NCBI GenBank assembly: GCA_035222895.1
Contig: JAVYIG010002206.1
Location: 186,001 to 250,000, forward strand
Direction: 5' to 3'
Length of the DNA stretch: 64,000 nt
Source: Strongylocentrotus droebachiensis
Lineage: Eukaryota > Echinodermata > Echinoidea > Camarodonta > Strongylocentrotidae
The translations under genes were made by a program, and so were the position numbers. This document shows, one piece after another, positions 12,901-26,200 of the stretch; the first letter of the stretch is position 1, and each line of letters starts with the position of its first letter. Under the pieces are notes generated by a model. That model did no database searches. It was given only the letters and a program-made list of their open reading frames with translations, and was not told the origin of the DNA.

Positions 12901-13389
12901 CAACGAACACACAAATTTGGTTTAAAAAAGAAATTATTTTGTTATTGTGTTATTTCATTTCCACGATTAATCAGTAAGTTTACAGGTTATTTAATACCTA
13001 AAGACGTCCAATTTTATTCATGCAATATGTTTATACATGTACTGTACTTATGTCACACTTGTGATTAGCACACTACCAAGACTCCAATTTTAATACTTGT
13101 TGATACTTATTATATCATCTGAATGGAATTTGTATTGCATTTTATCACAGTTTTTCCTACGTTACAGTTAATTAAGGTCACGTATCTGTTTACTTTTTAT
13201 TTGTTTATGACAATTATTCTCTCAGTAACAAAACAGAAGTCCTTAATTTCTTAATTTTTTCTCATAAAGCTTCAATCTATTTTGAATTACTTTATTTTTA
13301 GTACACTCATCTGACATGCTAGCAATATATTTTGCATTTGTTGTTGTTGTTACTGCTTTCATGTTTTGATGTAAACATTTATTTATTTT

Positions 13390-13781
13390 CAGGGGCGGAT
13401 CCATAAATTTCTTCCCGGGGGGCACACAGGGGGCACACGGGGGAGGGGGGTAAGAGGACATATATATATATTTTTTGGGGTCCCCAAAAAATCGCAACGA
13501 CTCAGCCAGCCGCTGAATAAGCAGGGGGGGGGGGGGGGAGGGGGTAAGAGCACATTTTTTTTTTTGGGGGGGTCCCGAATATTTGAAAATCGTGCCGGCC
13601 GCATATTCGCTCATTGGGGGGGGGGTGCACGCTAATTTTTCTATTTTTGGGGGGCCGGGGGGGGGGGGGCACGCCCCTGTTTGCCAGTACATTTTTGGCA
13701 AATTTGGGTCTGATTTTAACTTTTTTTGGGGGGGGGGGCACGTGCCCCTGTGCCCCCCCCCCTTCCCTGGATCCGTCCCTG
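13390..13781. mobile_element. G-rich non-autonomous element with CAGGGRCGGATCCA ends
   Basis: The inverted ends CAGGGGCGGATCCA and TGGATCCGTCCCTG are flanked by direct ATTTT. The interior consists of poly-G tracts alternating with T-runs, which create meaningless Pro- or Gly-rich frames. Confidence 0.65.
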
Positions 13782-14244
13782 ATTTTGATATGTTTTTTCC
13801 CAATTGCTATGTTTTTCTTTATATATAAATATTTTGAATGCTTTTTGATATAATTTTATGTATGATGTAAATTCATATTAGAATTGAATTAAATTGAATT
13901 TATCACAAAGTTATGTAAAACATTTTGATATGTAAAGATGACACTGAGGATCTATGGCAGTAAATTAAATGAAAATGACATCTCATAACCAATATAACAC
14001 AGGTTTATATAAAAATCTGTTTAAAAGAAGGGGGTTGACAAATACCTAAGGGTTAAGAACAAAAATATCCCCCCCCCCCTCCACACCCTCCCCCCTTCTC
14101 AATTGATTCCACCACTTTAAGTCCTAGCTGAGGGACCTTGAATTTGGTTGTTAGGCCTGATGTCTAGTTATGAAAGGGCACACTATATGAGTGCACTGGA
14201 CATAGGACATAACCTCAGCATGGAGACTATGCTATTAAAACAGT

Positions 14245-14682
14245 ATATGGGGCCTGTCACCACGAAATGAGTCCAGTTGGTCAAAAATGTTATTCCTGTT
14301 TTTAAGTATTATATGAATCTACATTAAGTAAGCTTTAAATTAAGGGGTCACACATTAAAATTGATAAATTATATCCAGAAATATGAACAAAAACCTAATT
14401 GGACTTTATAAACAATGGGATTACCCAGTTTTGAGATAATTAGGTGTAAAGTTAATGATGCGTAACATAGCCTATATTATTTGCCAAAAAATGTTAGAAG
14501 GAGATATTTTTGTGACCTAAGCTCTGGGGACATAAACTACAAGACATTAATAAGTCGATTTTTGGAAAAATCTTAAATGTGGTAGGTGGGTCAATTTTCA
14601 GTACATACACACTATACATCGCTATTACTACGATTGAGCCTAATGCGACACTGGACTCATTTCGTGGTGACTGGCCCCATAT
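14245..14682. mobile_element. Foldback DNA transposon, TA-flanked
   Basis: The ~32-base ends (starting ATATGGGGCC and CACCACGAAATGAGTCCAG, mirrored as CTGGACTCATTTCGTGGTG) are almost perfect inverted repeats. The ~430-bp interior is non-coding. Confidence 0.75.
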
Positions 14683-14689
14683 TGTTTTG

Positions 14690-14864
14690 TGATTGTGAAG
14701 AGGAGAGCAAGAGAGAGCAAGAGAGGGTGAGAGAGAAGGGGGGGTAGATAAAGTGAAAAGGGTGAGAGGGAGAGAGTGAGATAATGAGAGGGAGAGACAG
14801 ACAGACAGAGAGAGAGAGAGAGAGATAGAAATGGAAAAGATAGATGGGGAGAGAAAAGGTGAGA

Positions 14865-14915
<51 letters not shown>

Positions 14916-14920
14916 GGAGG
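14690..14920. repeat. (GA)n microsatellite cluster with poly-G
   Basis: Almost pure purine on the plus strand, ending in about 14 G. Confidence 0.85.
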
Positions 14921-17797
14921 AGAATTCTTTATCACTTCACTGACTATCCATCACCCCCTCCTGATTCCCATTATAGACCCAACAATACTAATCACAACAA
15001 TACCAATAACAGAAATTAAGACAGAGGCTAATTATTTGAGCCAACTCTATTCTTTAGAATTTCTGTACTGAATGTTTCAAATTAAAGTGACTCGGTAACA
15101 TTGTTGAAGGTTGATGAAAAAAAATTTGTTTTTGTATGAAATGTTACTTATTATATTCCTTCTACTGTACTAACCCTCTAACATGCAAAAAATCTTGAAA
15201 AAAATTCTCAAACCACAAAGATATCTATGGATTTCTTTGAAGGCGTCACTGTGCAACACCCTCTAACAGTGATTAACAGTAAATTCTCCCAACCATTTTG
15301 GAATTTTCCCAACCGTTTCCATATGAAAAAAATACATAAGGCAGGCTTTTAAACACTTAAATGTCTGGAATGGAATATAGAGCCAATTCATTGCTTTATG
15401 ACAATTTACATTCACCTTAAATGTAATTAAATTATAATAATATAGCTGGGAGAATTAAGGAATCGATCAGATCAGTTTTCCCCAATTTTTATCATTAATA
15501 ATGGTCTGTTTTCACTCAAACTTTCAGATTATCTTTAATTGTACATCTAGCATTGAAGTCACTACCTCAGCACCACTTTCTCTCATCTGAACAATGTTAC
15601 CAAATCCCGTTAATGTTATTTTTATCTGTTTTGCTCTGAATACTTTTATTCATAAAATCAATCTAATAACCCTCTTCAAGGATCGAGGTTTAAAATATGA
15701 TGTTTCCAAAAATTATTTTGGACAGGTATGAAAACAAATTTTCTTGGGGAAAATAGAAATCCAGTTGTGTATAAAAACAAAAAGAAAGTGGCTTCTAAAG
15801 GAAGTTCCCAATTTGCATAGAGAATAAGTGTAATTATTATGCTATACAAATTTAATGTTCATTCGTGTCATGGCCTTCATGATTTAGACACTATCAGTTT
15901 TTAATCTTTAATCATATTTTCTCTAATTTCTCTCTGACTTGTTCTGGTTGTTTTTAGTGCTTTGGTTATGATCAATTTGATGTCTAAATGGACTTGAGCT
16001 TTAAAGATTCACCATTACATTCTATACTTTCTTGAACTGATCCATGATTTTGTATTTTTTTTTAAAGCAGGGTGGGGGGGGGGGGGGGGGTGGTGGACAC
16101 AATTTTAAAAAGTTTGTCAACAAAAATGGAAAGAAATGAGAAGGTCATCAAATGTTAGTTAGTGTCACTTTAGACTTTCAGGTACATTTTTAGGTCCAAA
16201 CTCTTAAGGGAGGGACATCTTTGGGTGGTGTAAAAATAGGTTTCAAGAGTTTTAAAAAGGGGTGGGGAGGTCATGAGTTGTTTGTGTCCCCCCGCCCCCC
16301 TAAATCTGCAATTGATGGTCCAATGGTGACACCGTCATTTCTTTATCTGTATTTCCAAATATCACAATCACCTAAAACATCATCTGAAAAAATCAAATAC
16401 TGCCAACAAATCTTCACACAAACATCATAATTGCACAATAAAAGCGCCTGCAGCTTTATGCACTTTTCAATTTTTCAACCATAAATTTGCAGAAAACCAC
16501 AATAAAAGACCAGCGGTGAATGGTGAAAAGTACATCAGCACTTATCAAGAACCCACTCATGTGGAGCATTAACCTCATTCAATGAAATCACACATTAAAA
16601 CCGCTGAAAAGAAGTAACTCTGAACAAAAGTATATTTCATATTGTTGTTCCTGGCAATTTATTACTCTATGAACACATGGGAATGTCTGATTTCAAATAC
16701 AACACTGCTCACACAATTCAATTTTGATCATATAATTGTCAATCAAAGTCTATATACTACACTGTGATTTATTTGCAAGCCATAAATGATATGGCTTTTT
16801 GTGTGCAATAATCTAATGTTTCCATATTAACTCTCTCCAAATAATATGGAAATATCATAACCTACAAAATATGTACACAATCGTTTGAAAAAAATTAAAT
16901 TAACAAATTGAATTATCATGATTAAAATTATTGAATCAATAAATCAATTATTTTTTAAATATATAAATAGTATATAGCACACTTTTTTCTTATTTCACAT
17001 TTGTAATATTCATCAAAATACCAACAGTGATATAAAACCAATACTTAGTGTCTGACCTTTGTACAACAATTACACCATTGATTGTAAATGTAATCACACT
17101 TTGCAAATTGTCTGATTTCATTTGTAATAAATAAAGGCACCAAAAGTGCTATGCATTTTTTGTCTGATGTAAAAAGCGAGCAGAAATCCACATTGAGAAA
17201 TTAAAGAATAATCATTACTTGCAATTTACACAAACAAAATTTAAGTGGCATATTTGAAAAAACAAATATATTAAATTGTGCTTTTGTCATATGAATAGAG
17301 TTAAATTTGATTGTTAAATCTCTTGATGTAACATCTTGCAAAATATAACAATAAATATTGAGAACAATCACACACACAAAATACACAAAAAGCTAAAGAT
17401 ATTTCAAATTATTATGATTGTTATCAAAATGATTGAAAGTATAGAGTTGTCTACAGATGAACACTATAATCGATACTGCATATAAGAACTACCATATATA
17501 TATTAACACACATTTGAGCTGAAAGAAATGAGTTGTTATTATAGAATTAAGACAAAACTAAAACAATAACAGAAAAACTTTGTTTTTGATATATCTTTTC
17601 TCAAAATACAATAGAAAAGGCACAACAACATCATACAATCAGTCTTTTGAAAGAGCATCATCACACGTTAGAGATAAACAAGTTGTTCAAATTTGAATTG
17701 TTCTTGTGTTTACTTGGCACTTTGGGACTTCAAATATTACAAATATTTAATTTTTTAGAGATTGCTTTTAAAACATGTACAAACAACTCGACATGAT

Positions 17798-17822
17798 ATA
17801 TATATATATATATATATATATC
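17798..17822. repeat. (TA)n microsatellite
   Basis: An uninterrupted AT dinucleotide run in AT-rich intergenic DNA. Confidence 0.8.
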
Positions 17823-19315
17823 ATCAATTTCTGATGTTTCATGTAATATAAAGAAAATCAAAGGGAATATACAAGAAAAACACAATTTAATTTATAAAAT
17901 GATAATGAAATCTATAGTTTCAATAAGAGCATGATATGCATAAGATATCATTTGTAAGCTAAAGCACCTCAGAATTTTAAAAAATGTAAGAATTGTTAGA
18001 TAAAGAAGATGAAAACTTATCAAAGCTTGAGTATTGTCCATACATACATTATGTTTCATTAGAACAGACTACTCAGTGAGCATATAGTAATACATCTTTT
18101 GTACTAGCATGTACACTCAGAAAGGTCACATTTAGACCCTTTTAGGAAAAAGGAAACAATTGATTAACAAAGTCCTGAATTGCATCCATTAAAACAATTT
18201 TGCACCTGATGGAAACATAGCCAGGTACCCATTATAAGAAGTTTGACAGTAAATGAATAGGATATACATGTATTCATTGATAGATCAATAAAAACATCGA
18301 AGTTTAAAAAATATATATATATATCTTTCTTTGTACCTGCCAGGGCAAGTTTATGCTACTAGCTTAATCATTGATTTAAGTTCACAAGAAAAAGAAAAAA
18401 CATGATTTGCACCTTCAGATTTATAAAGTTTTAAAATAGAATTTTCAGAGTTTGTGAAGATCAAGTTCAACTAACTAGTTAACTTTTATAACTAAGATTA
18501 ATAATCATTTGATTCTGCAAACAAAACAGATTCATTGACAAAATCAGTTTTCAAATATAATATTCTGAAGAGAAAACAAAATGCAATAACAGCTAGTTTG
18601 TGCTCAGCTAAAGACAACCATGAAACTTTATATGCATTGTTTGTAAACAAAAGATATATTAATTCAGTGAGAGATGTGCATATTTCTTCATACTACAAGC
18701 TTCAGAAGTCAATTTCCATGACAACAATGTCTGTTGAGAGCTACAAGGACATAAACCCATATCATATCCTTCAGATTGAATGCCCTTCTGGTTCCAAACA
18801 GACCATTTATTTGTTCAGTATTTATACAGATGCAAACTTGATCTGTAATAAATACATTGGTATTTTGATAATCCCTGATATATTTGTATTGAATAGTTGG
18901 CAGTGCGTGAAGGCGTGAAATTGTTCTGTTGATGAATCATCAGTAGGCTGAGCTTGGCTGGACGTGGCTGGACTAGGCTGGACTAGGCTTGGCTGTAGAC
19001 CACTGGCAGTGGCTAAGGCCTTGTTAACAAAGGACATGTTACGTCGCCTACTCAAAACTGCCACAGCAAAATAGACTAGCTGGCATAGTGGTAGCACCCT
19101 TCACATTTCTTTATCTTCCACACACAGATAAGTGGGTATGCTTAGAGGACTTTGTTGTATGCCCCAACATCGTTTTAAAGCTTTTTACTCTGATGAGTTC
19201 AAGTCGAAGCTTAAGTATGGCTCTTTTCAACGTGATTTTCCTATTTTGTAGTCACCAATCATCTTTTTTCAACATTGTTTTAGCCCCATTTGCACTCCAG
19301 TCATGCCTAGTGTGG

Positions 19316-19321
19316 TTTATT
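19316..19321 (-). terminator. Candidate polyadenylation signal (AATAAA) of the ITPRID-like gene
   Basis: A minus-strand AATAAA lies about 63 bases after the TAA stop. The sequence is AT-rich and further hexamers exist downstream, so the 3' UTR may be longer than this. Confidence 0.35.
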
Positions 19322-19383
19322 TTGCCATAGTTTTTTTGTCTTCTTTTTTTTAGGCGGTTGGCCTTGTCATGTCTGAACAAGGC

Positions 19384-19452
19384 TTAAGGCACGGGTGACG
19401 TCGGTGTAGAGTGTGAAAGTTTGGTGTAGGCTCGTTCCACCTTCATAAGTTC
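19384..19452 (-). CDS. ITPRID-like gene terminal coding exon 21 with stop
   Basis: 69 nt, residues 2594-2615 and TAA at 19384-19386. The acceptor is TTTTTTCTTCCTAG. It encodes ELMKVERAYTKLSHSTPTSP, then VP and stop. It was found by looking for a phase-0 continuation after exon 20. The short helix followed by a Ser/Thr/Pro tail is a plausible C-terminus. It is short, so confidence is lower than for the longer exons. Confidence 0.72.
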   Translation of the reverse strand, partial: ELMKVERAYTKLSHSTPTSPVP

Positions 19453-20246
19453 CTAGGAAGAAAAAATAGAGCTTGATGAAAAAATGATTGTATGTACGAA
19501 CTCCATCACACCTCACTCTCGATCAACTAATCCAAGGATAATTAGCCTCCCACAGCTTTCCAATCAAATTGAATGAACATCTATATAAAGAAACATGAAG
19601 AGGCACAGAAGCAGAAGCTAAGAAGATATCTAGGAATACATAGAACTTCATCTGCAAAAACGTACATGTTTAACTTTAGGAGTGAAGACAAACAAGAGAC
19701 CAGTGAAGCCACACATGGATCGTTTATTCATGGTAATCCCTACTCAAACATGAAACCATGTATAATCTTCACTACTCTAATTATAGAATAAGCATGAGTT
19801 ACACATACATCAAACTAATTAAAGTTAATGATCTTGATTCACTATATTCACAATATTCAAGGAAGGCCAAACTCAACTAATGAATCCTGCTGTTAGCTTT
19901 CATTTAGATTGACCACATGAATGTACTAAATCACTAAATCTGTAATTTTGTAAATGGAATATTACTATATATTCTGATTTCTGCGTTTTTTTAAAAGTGC
20001 CCTTTGAATGAAAAGAATACAAGAAGTGCTCTTTACCTTTGTCTGCTGAGTGAGAGCCCCTTCCAGTCTGTTATTCTCTGCTGTCTTCTGACTATAGAGG
20101 GCAGCATTCTCCCTACATCTCTCCTCAGCTACCCAGAGCTGGCGCTCCAGCAGCTTGACTTTCTGATCCAGACGGTAGAGATGCTGGTCTTTCTCTTCCA
20201 ACTAAAAAGAGAGGGAAGGATGAAGAGAGGAAGTAGAGAGAGAGGA

Positions 20247-20288
<42 letters not shown>

Positions 20289-23200
20289 AGAGAAAGAGAG
20301 AGAGAGAGAGAGGAGGAAAATAAGGGAAGGGGGTGTTGAGAGAGGGAAGGAGGAGACGGAAGGGTGGGAGAATGGAGAGGAAGAAGGTGGGAGAGAAGGG
20401 AAGAGGTAGTAGAGAAGGAAAATGGGAAGTTAAAAGCATGATGAGAGAATGAAAAGTGGAACGAGAGCAATAAATTTAAGATAGTGGAAAGAAGATAATA
20501 GAAAGAGGTGTTGGTAGGAGGGAAAGGGAGGAAGTTGAAGAGGTGCCCGGGTGGACAGAGAAAGGGGACAGAAAATGTGAAAAAGAGAAACAGTGTCATG
20601 GAGGAAAAAGGGCATAATGAGGAAGAATTAGGGATTCATAAACATTGACAAATGGAAAGAAAGAGAGACAGACAGAAGAAAGGCAGATATTGAAAAAGAC
20701 AATGTGGAAGAGAGGGGAGGAAGATGAAGGGATGAGAAGAGATATTTATCATACCTGATATATCGAAAATAATATCGCTAGTGATATTCGTTTGTCTCGC
20801 AATGTGGTCAATAAGGAATCTAAAAGATCACGACGTTTCGTATGCTACTGCCATACTTCGTCAGGTGATAAAAACTGTTGTAAGCAAGGGTCTTTTATAC
20901 TTTACGGGAGGACCGTAAAGCGGTCTAAAATTCGATCGATAATTGGAACAATAACGCCCAATGCCTATTGGTCGACGCACACGGTGATCGACCAATCACC
21001 AAGGCCGCTGGTTCGGCCGCTGGTTCGGCTGATGCACCAGGCCTATTGGCCGACGCATACGCATCAACCAGACTGGGACGGGGTTCAGTGCCTTTCCCAA
21101 GAACGGCATTGGTATACACGGAGGGTAAAAGAAGCTATCAATATCCGTCTCAATCCTAATAATTTCAACAGAGACAACGGGATCGATATCCCCGAATTTT
21201 GGATGCGGACGATACGCCGCCATGACACTCGCCGTCCTGCCAGCCAACAACGGTCGATTCCATTCAGCAGACGGCCCGAGCCAGCGGCCCGTTGATTGGT
21301 CGAGTACCGTATGCGTCGGCCAATAGGCCTGGTGCATCAGCCGAACCAGCGGCCGAACCAGCGGCCTTGGTGATTGGTCGATCACCGTGTGCGTCGACCA
21401 ATAGGCATTGGGCGTTATTGTTCCAATTATCGATCGAATTTTAGACTGCTTTACGGTCCTCCCGTAAAGTATAAAAGACCCTTGCTTACAACAGTTTTTA
21501 TCACCTGACGAAGTATTGCAGTAGCATACGAAACGTCGTGATCTTTTAGATTCCTTATTGACCACATTGCGAGACAAACGAATATCACTAGCGATATTAT
21601 TTTCGATACTATATCCGCAATGAGTAATATATTTAGCATTATACCTGATATACTTCACAAATAATGTAAATATAACTCATGCGCTACCATACAATTCGTT
21701 CCTGTTTTCACGAAGTGACGGTAGTTAGGAAAAACCGCTTTCACATTGTATGCGATTTTCATTCACTACCGTCACTTCGTGAAAATAGGGACGAATTGAG
21801 TAAAAAAGGTATAGTTTTCTCCTACATGAACATGCCTATCACTGTTATTTTCGATGAGCTGAGCTTGTATCAGCAATCCAGGCTTTTCTGAAAGCTTTTA
21901 CAACCATCATAAGCATACTCTAATCATACATTTTCTTTTATATGAACACACCCATCCCTTCGCTCACCTGTAAACTTTTCTGGAAGCTTGAATCTCCACC
22001 ATCTAAACTGTTATCCAGTCTACTGGCTTGCTTGAGACTGGTGTTCTCACTCCTGAGCTGCTTGACCCGGTCTTGGAGGTGACGTAGAAGTTTGTTGGTA
22101 CCAGTCTCTCCTGATCCAGCAGATGAGGGTGTTGATGTGGCAAGCTACAATAAAAAGATGAATGGAAAACATATTGGGATCTTTTTTTGAAAGGCCCATA
22201 CCAAAGTCTCAAGAGACACTGTAGATGTTGGGTTTGTGTTCGATGCTCTAAGAAGACGATTAATTGAACTGAATTTGTATCATCCAAAATGTATACAAAA
22301 GTCTCACTGGATCCTATAGATGAGGTCCCATCAAGCTACGAGAAGAAAATAAATGGGGAATATCGAAAACAGTACTTGTATATACAAATCAAATCTAATA
22401 TGATAATAATAATAGAGAATATTTATGAAGCAGATAATAAATTGAAAATTTCTCTTTGCGCTTTACAATTATGACAAATTTGAATATATATACAATATAA
22501 TAAATAACAAAGTAGTTAAGCAAATAACAAAAAATATTTGTGAGAAAGAATACCAATTCACCTGTAATTACACTTAAGTAAAACTATTTGACATGGACAT
22601 ATTACAAATTAAAAAAACAGAAACCCATATGATGAATCAACCTCCCATTCAAGTAAATATATTCTACAAGCTTGGTATTGGTGAATTGTCAAAAAAATGG
22701 AAATAGTTAAACAACTAAATTTGAATTACATTCCTGTGATAACCCTAAATGGTGCATATATACATGTATACCTAGTTTGATATGTTAGGGGAAAAAAGAA
22801 AATTTGAAGCACAGTGTTTTTTAAAATATGATTTAGTGTATTCAACAAATATATATGGATGTTTATACTGTAAAGAGATAGCATCCAGGGGGGGGGGGTT
22901 CACAAAGATCCTAAGTTGAACTTATCTCTAAGTTGGACTTAACAATTATGGAAAGCTGTTAGCATCTATGAAAATATTTTGTACAAGTTATTTTAAAAGG
23001 CATAAAATGTTGTTTCAAATCACTCATATTTTCTATTATCAAGGAGATTTCATGTGCTTAATGTGGAATTTATGAAAAGTCTAAAATACTTGAATTTTTG
23101 CTTTGGAATATATTTCATTTCAAGGCTACAAATGGCTCTCCATAATGTTTAGGTCCAACTTAGAGTTAAGTTTGACTTATGATCTTTGTGAAACACCCCC

Positions 23201-26200
23201 AGTAGGCATCTTTTAAACAACTAATTTTGTGTCATAACTATTAAATAGGATTGAATTAATGATATTAATGAACTTACTGCTGAATTCCTCATTCTTGAAT
23301 CTGAATGGTTGCTTCTGAATGACCCACTGCCACTGTGCGATTCCTCAAGTCTCCTGCAAATAGGAATTGGAAATAAACTTCTAAGTAGAAATTACTCAAA
23401 GGTGTACATAGGAATGTATTCAATATTTTCACATGGTCTAGAAAAAAAAAGTTGTATTGCTTATTCATTTGGTTTAATATAGAAGACAACACATCTGAGA
23501 AGAGTAATAGTGATTTAATAGGGAGTTTAGTTTTGACTTCCATTATTATATAGAATACATCTTTTAAATCACCCTATAAGTCACTCACAAATAGTAGAGA
23601 ATTTATTTTAAAAGAAATTAATGAGCAAGACATCCACTTTCCATTACCATTTGCAATGATTTTCAGCATGAATTTTCAAAAGTGGAGTACATTTTCAAAA
23701 GCAAAATTTATCTAACATAACCTTTAAAGCCCATCTGTATAGTTTGGTCAGGGGGATTAGACCTCCCTGCAAGGTCACTGGCAGGTGGTTATCTCATCAA
23801 ATCAGCTCTTAATTAACATACAAAAAAGAGGATCATGGGGGACCAACAGGCACCGATTAGGCATTGTTTGCTATATAAAGGGCACAAGTAGCTATAAGTA
23901 GTGCAGTGGGGCTTTAAAAGCCAAGAAGCTTACACTTCAAGCTCTTTGTTGAGTTCATCTTCAAACTTCCTCGCCATCTTGAGGGCAGTCTCCTCCTTCC
24001 AGGTGGCCATATTGAATTGGATCTGACGCAGCTCCTCGTCCTTGTTCATCACGTCCTGCTGGAGACTGTTCTCAGAGTCCTGGAGGAGACTCACTGAGCG
24101 ATGGAGCCGGTCCAGCTCCATGTCTCTCTCCTGTGGTCAATAAATTAGTTGATCTTAAATTTACATCACACATAATCCAACTACTCAAAATCAACAATAG
24201 GCCACAAATCAGACAAAAAGAGCAAGCAAATAGGGAAAAGGTGATCTTTTTAATGGATGTTATTAATTGCTCTTTAATCAAGTTCAGCAGGTAGCTGGTT
24301 CATACAGTACACTTTCTATTAGTGATCATGGGGAAATTAACTGAGTCTTTAATGATTGGCAGAGAATTTAGCTGACAACAAACCACTTATTTTGAGTGAA
24401 AAATGCCATGTTTCATGATTTATCTGATAGATACCAGAGGAGACCCACTTTTGAGTGAATTTTGTGTATAAGTTCAGCCCTTGTCTCAGGAGTGTCATAC
24501 TGCTGTGCTCAGGTGGCTTAAAGGAAAGAGAAATAATACTTACACCTTCAAAAACTTGAGCCTTTTCTCTTCCCATGGATTCTACCAGCTTCTTCACTTC
24601 ATTATCCTGAGTAGTAGAAGGGAGAGAGGGAGAGAAGAAAGAGTAAGAACAAATGAAGGAAAAAATAGGAAAGGGTGAGTGAGAAGTGGATGAACAGAAA
24701 TGTCATACAAATTAGAGGGGAAAAAAATGTGGAACAGAGAGTCAGAGAGACAAAAAGGAGGTTGTGAGAGAGTGGGGGAGAAAGAGACAGAGAGAGTGTG
24801 AGACAGAAAGAAGCAAAGATGATTATAGAAGATGGTGAAAATTTCACTTTACTTTACATAACTGATAGAAAAGTCTTCAAAACAAGCCATGCAAAAATAT
24901 AGCTTCATGTATGTAAATACAGCATGTCCTTGTGGAATATTCCTAATATATCATATTATATATTGTCAAAACATCTCCATCAGAGATCAACAAAGTGACT
25001 TTATTACTGAGTAATCGCTATAGCCTCTTATTACCAATACCAAACATCATCAAGTTTCTTCATTCCATATCACTCATTCTCCTACCTTCTCTCTATTAGC
25101 CCTAGTGGTGGCTCGTCTCTGTTTCTCCACGTCATCTCGTAGTGACTTGATGTAGTTCCTGAGGTCGTCATTGGTAGCTTTGAGGTTTGAGATGGCAGCC
25201 ATGAGCTGGGTACGGCCAGGGCTGTTGAAGGATGCTTGCTTGGAAGACCCAGTCTGGGATGGTGAGTCAGCCTTCATATTCCGGGAGCTACAAGGTTAAA
25301 TATTGGCATGTTTATTAAATGAAAAATATTACCAGGGCTTTAGGAATTGGAGCACTCATGTCAATATCTACTGGCGATATGCTCCAGAAGAATAATTTTA
25401 TACCGCAGTTGATAGTCATGAAATATATTATTGTAAAGGCTTGGGGTAGTTTTTATTTTATTTTACATTCATGGGCAGGGTGGCTGAAGTCTGCTGAGGC
25501 AAAATGAACAAACATATTTTTGTTTGTGCACAATCTCTCACATCTAATGGGTGGGGTTCTGTAGCTCCATTGCTCCCTTACTGGCTGCGTTTATCAACCC
25601 ATTGGCCACTGAATTTTCTTACTTCCATAGGCTTAATACAGGAACCACCCTGTTCCCGTAAGGCATGGGTTAACTCGGGCAATAAGGGTAAAAGAAGATG
25701 GTTCTTTGACACTTTGCCGACATTCGCTCCATTATAAATTCTTTCCAAAAACTGAATTGCCCACTAATACTACACTTAATTCTAACCTTTACCTAATCCT
25801 AACATAAATATCATCTGCAACTTTAACCCTTAACCCTGCATTGTTTGTGAAATAAAGACTGAAGCAAATGTTGGGTCAGTAAGAATATAACTTACTACAG
25901 GTATATAATATAACAATATTTTTAATAGAATATTGTTTAAGCTTTCACTTATTTGTTTCTTTAATTATTCTGCTTTTATCAAAATCAACATAATATCAGG
26001 GTGGACTTTCCCTATAAGAAATTAACACCTACCTGAAAAGTGGAACTTTACGAGGAGTGGATCCCACCAGATTGGATGTCTTCCGACACTCCTCATTCAG
26101 CTCCATGACGATACTCCTGTAGCTCTGGTCAAAGCTGCTCTGACTGGATGAGGAATCCCGTTGCTTCTGACGGTAACCCTTGACCTCTGACCTGAGCTGG

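Larger units (their letters stand above)
12901..19315. other. Intergenic DNA between the two genes
   Basis: This is AT-rich with no credible exon on either strand. It holds the G-rich element (13390-13781), a foldback element (14245-14682), GA microsatellites (14690-14920), a poly-G run near 16075 and a (TA)n run near 17800. The part just left of 19316 could be 3' UTR if a later poly(A) site is used. Confidence 0.55.
20761..21610 (+). mobile_element. Penelope-like retroelement remnant with inverted terminal arms
   Basis: The left arm (20761-21063) and right arm (about 21304-21610) are inverted copies of about 300 bp with only a few differences. Between them is a fragment of the element's GIY-YIG endonuclease C-terminus in the plus frame. 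Each arm carries a hammerhead-ribozyme motif, a known feature of Penelope-like element pseudo-LTRs. The right arm follows the coding end in sense orientation; the left arm is the inverted pseudo-LTR. The reverse transcriptase is absent, so this is a 5'-truncated copy. It sits in intron 19 of the ITPRID-like gene, antisense to it. Confidence 0.75.

Noticed and set aside
13243-13803. 186-codon Pro-rich minus frame
   Set aside because: It crosses the poly-G element at 13390-13781; the proline runs come from C homopolymers.
18535-18918. 127-codon open frame on the plus strand
   Set aside because: No recognisable domain, biased AT-rich composition, no splice or promoter context, and it lies in intergenic or 3' UTR sequence of an opposite-strand gene. 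Its length is unremarkable for AT-rich DNA.
20129-20599. 156-codon minus frame overlapping exon 20
   Set aside because: It reads the CT-rich intron in another frame. The real exon 20 uses a different frame with proper splice sites.
20996-21658. 220-codon minus frame and its 167-codon plus counterpart
   Set aside because: Both mainly translate the inverted arms of the Penelope-like remnant. Only the short plus-strand endonuclease segment is meaningful.
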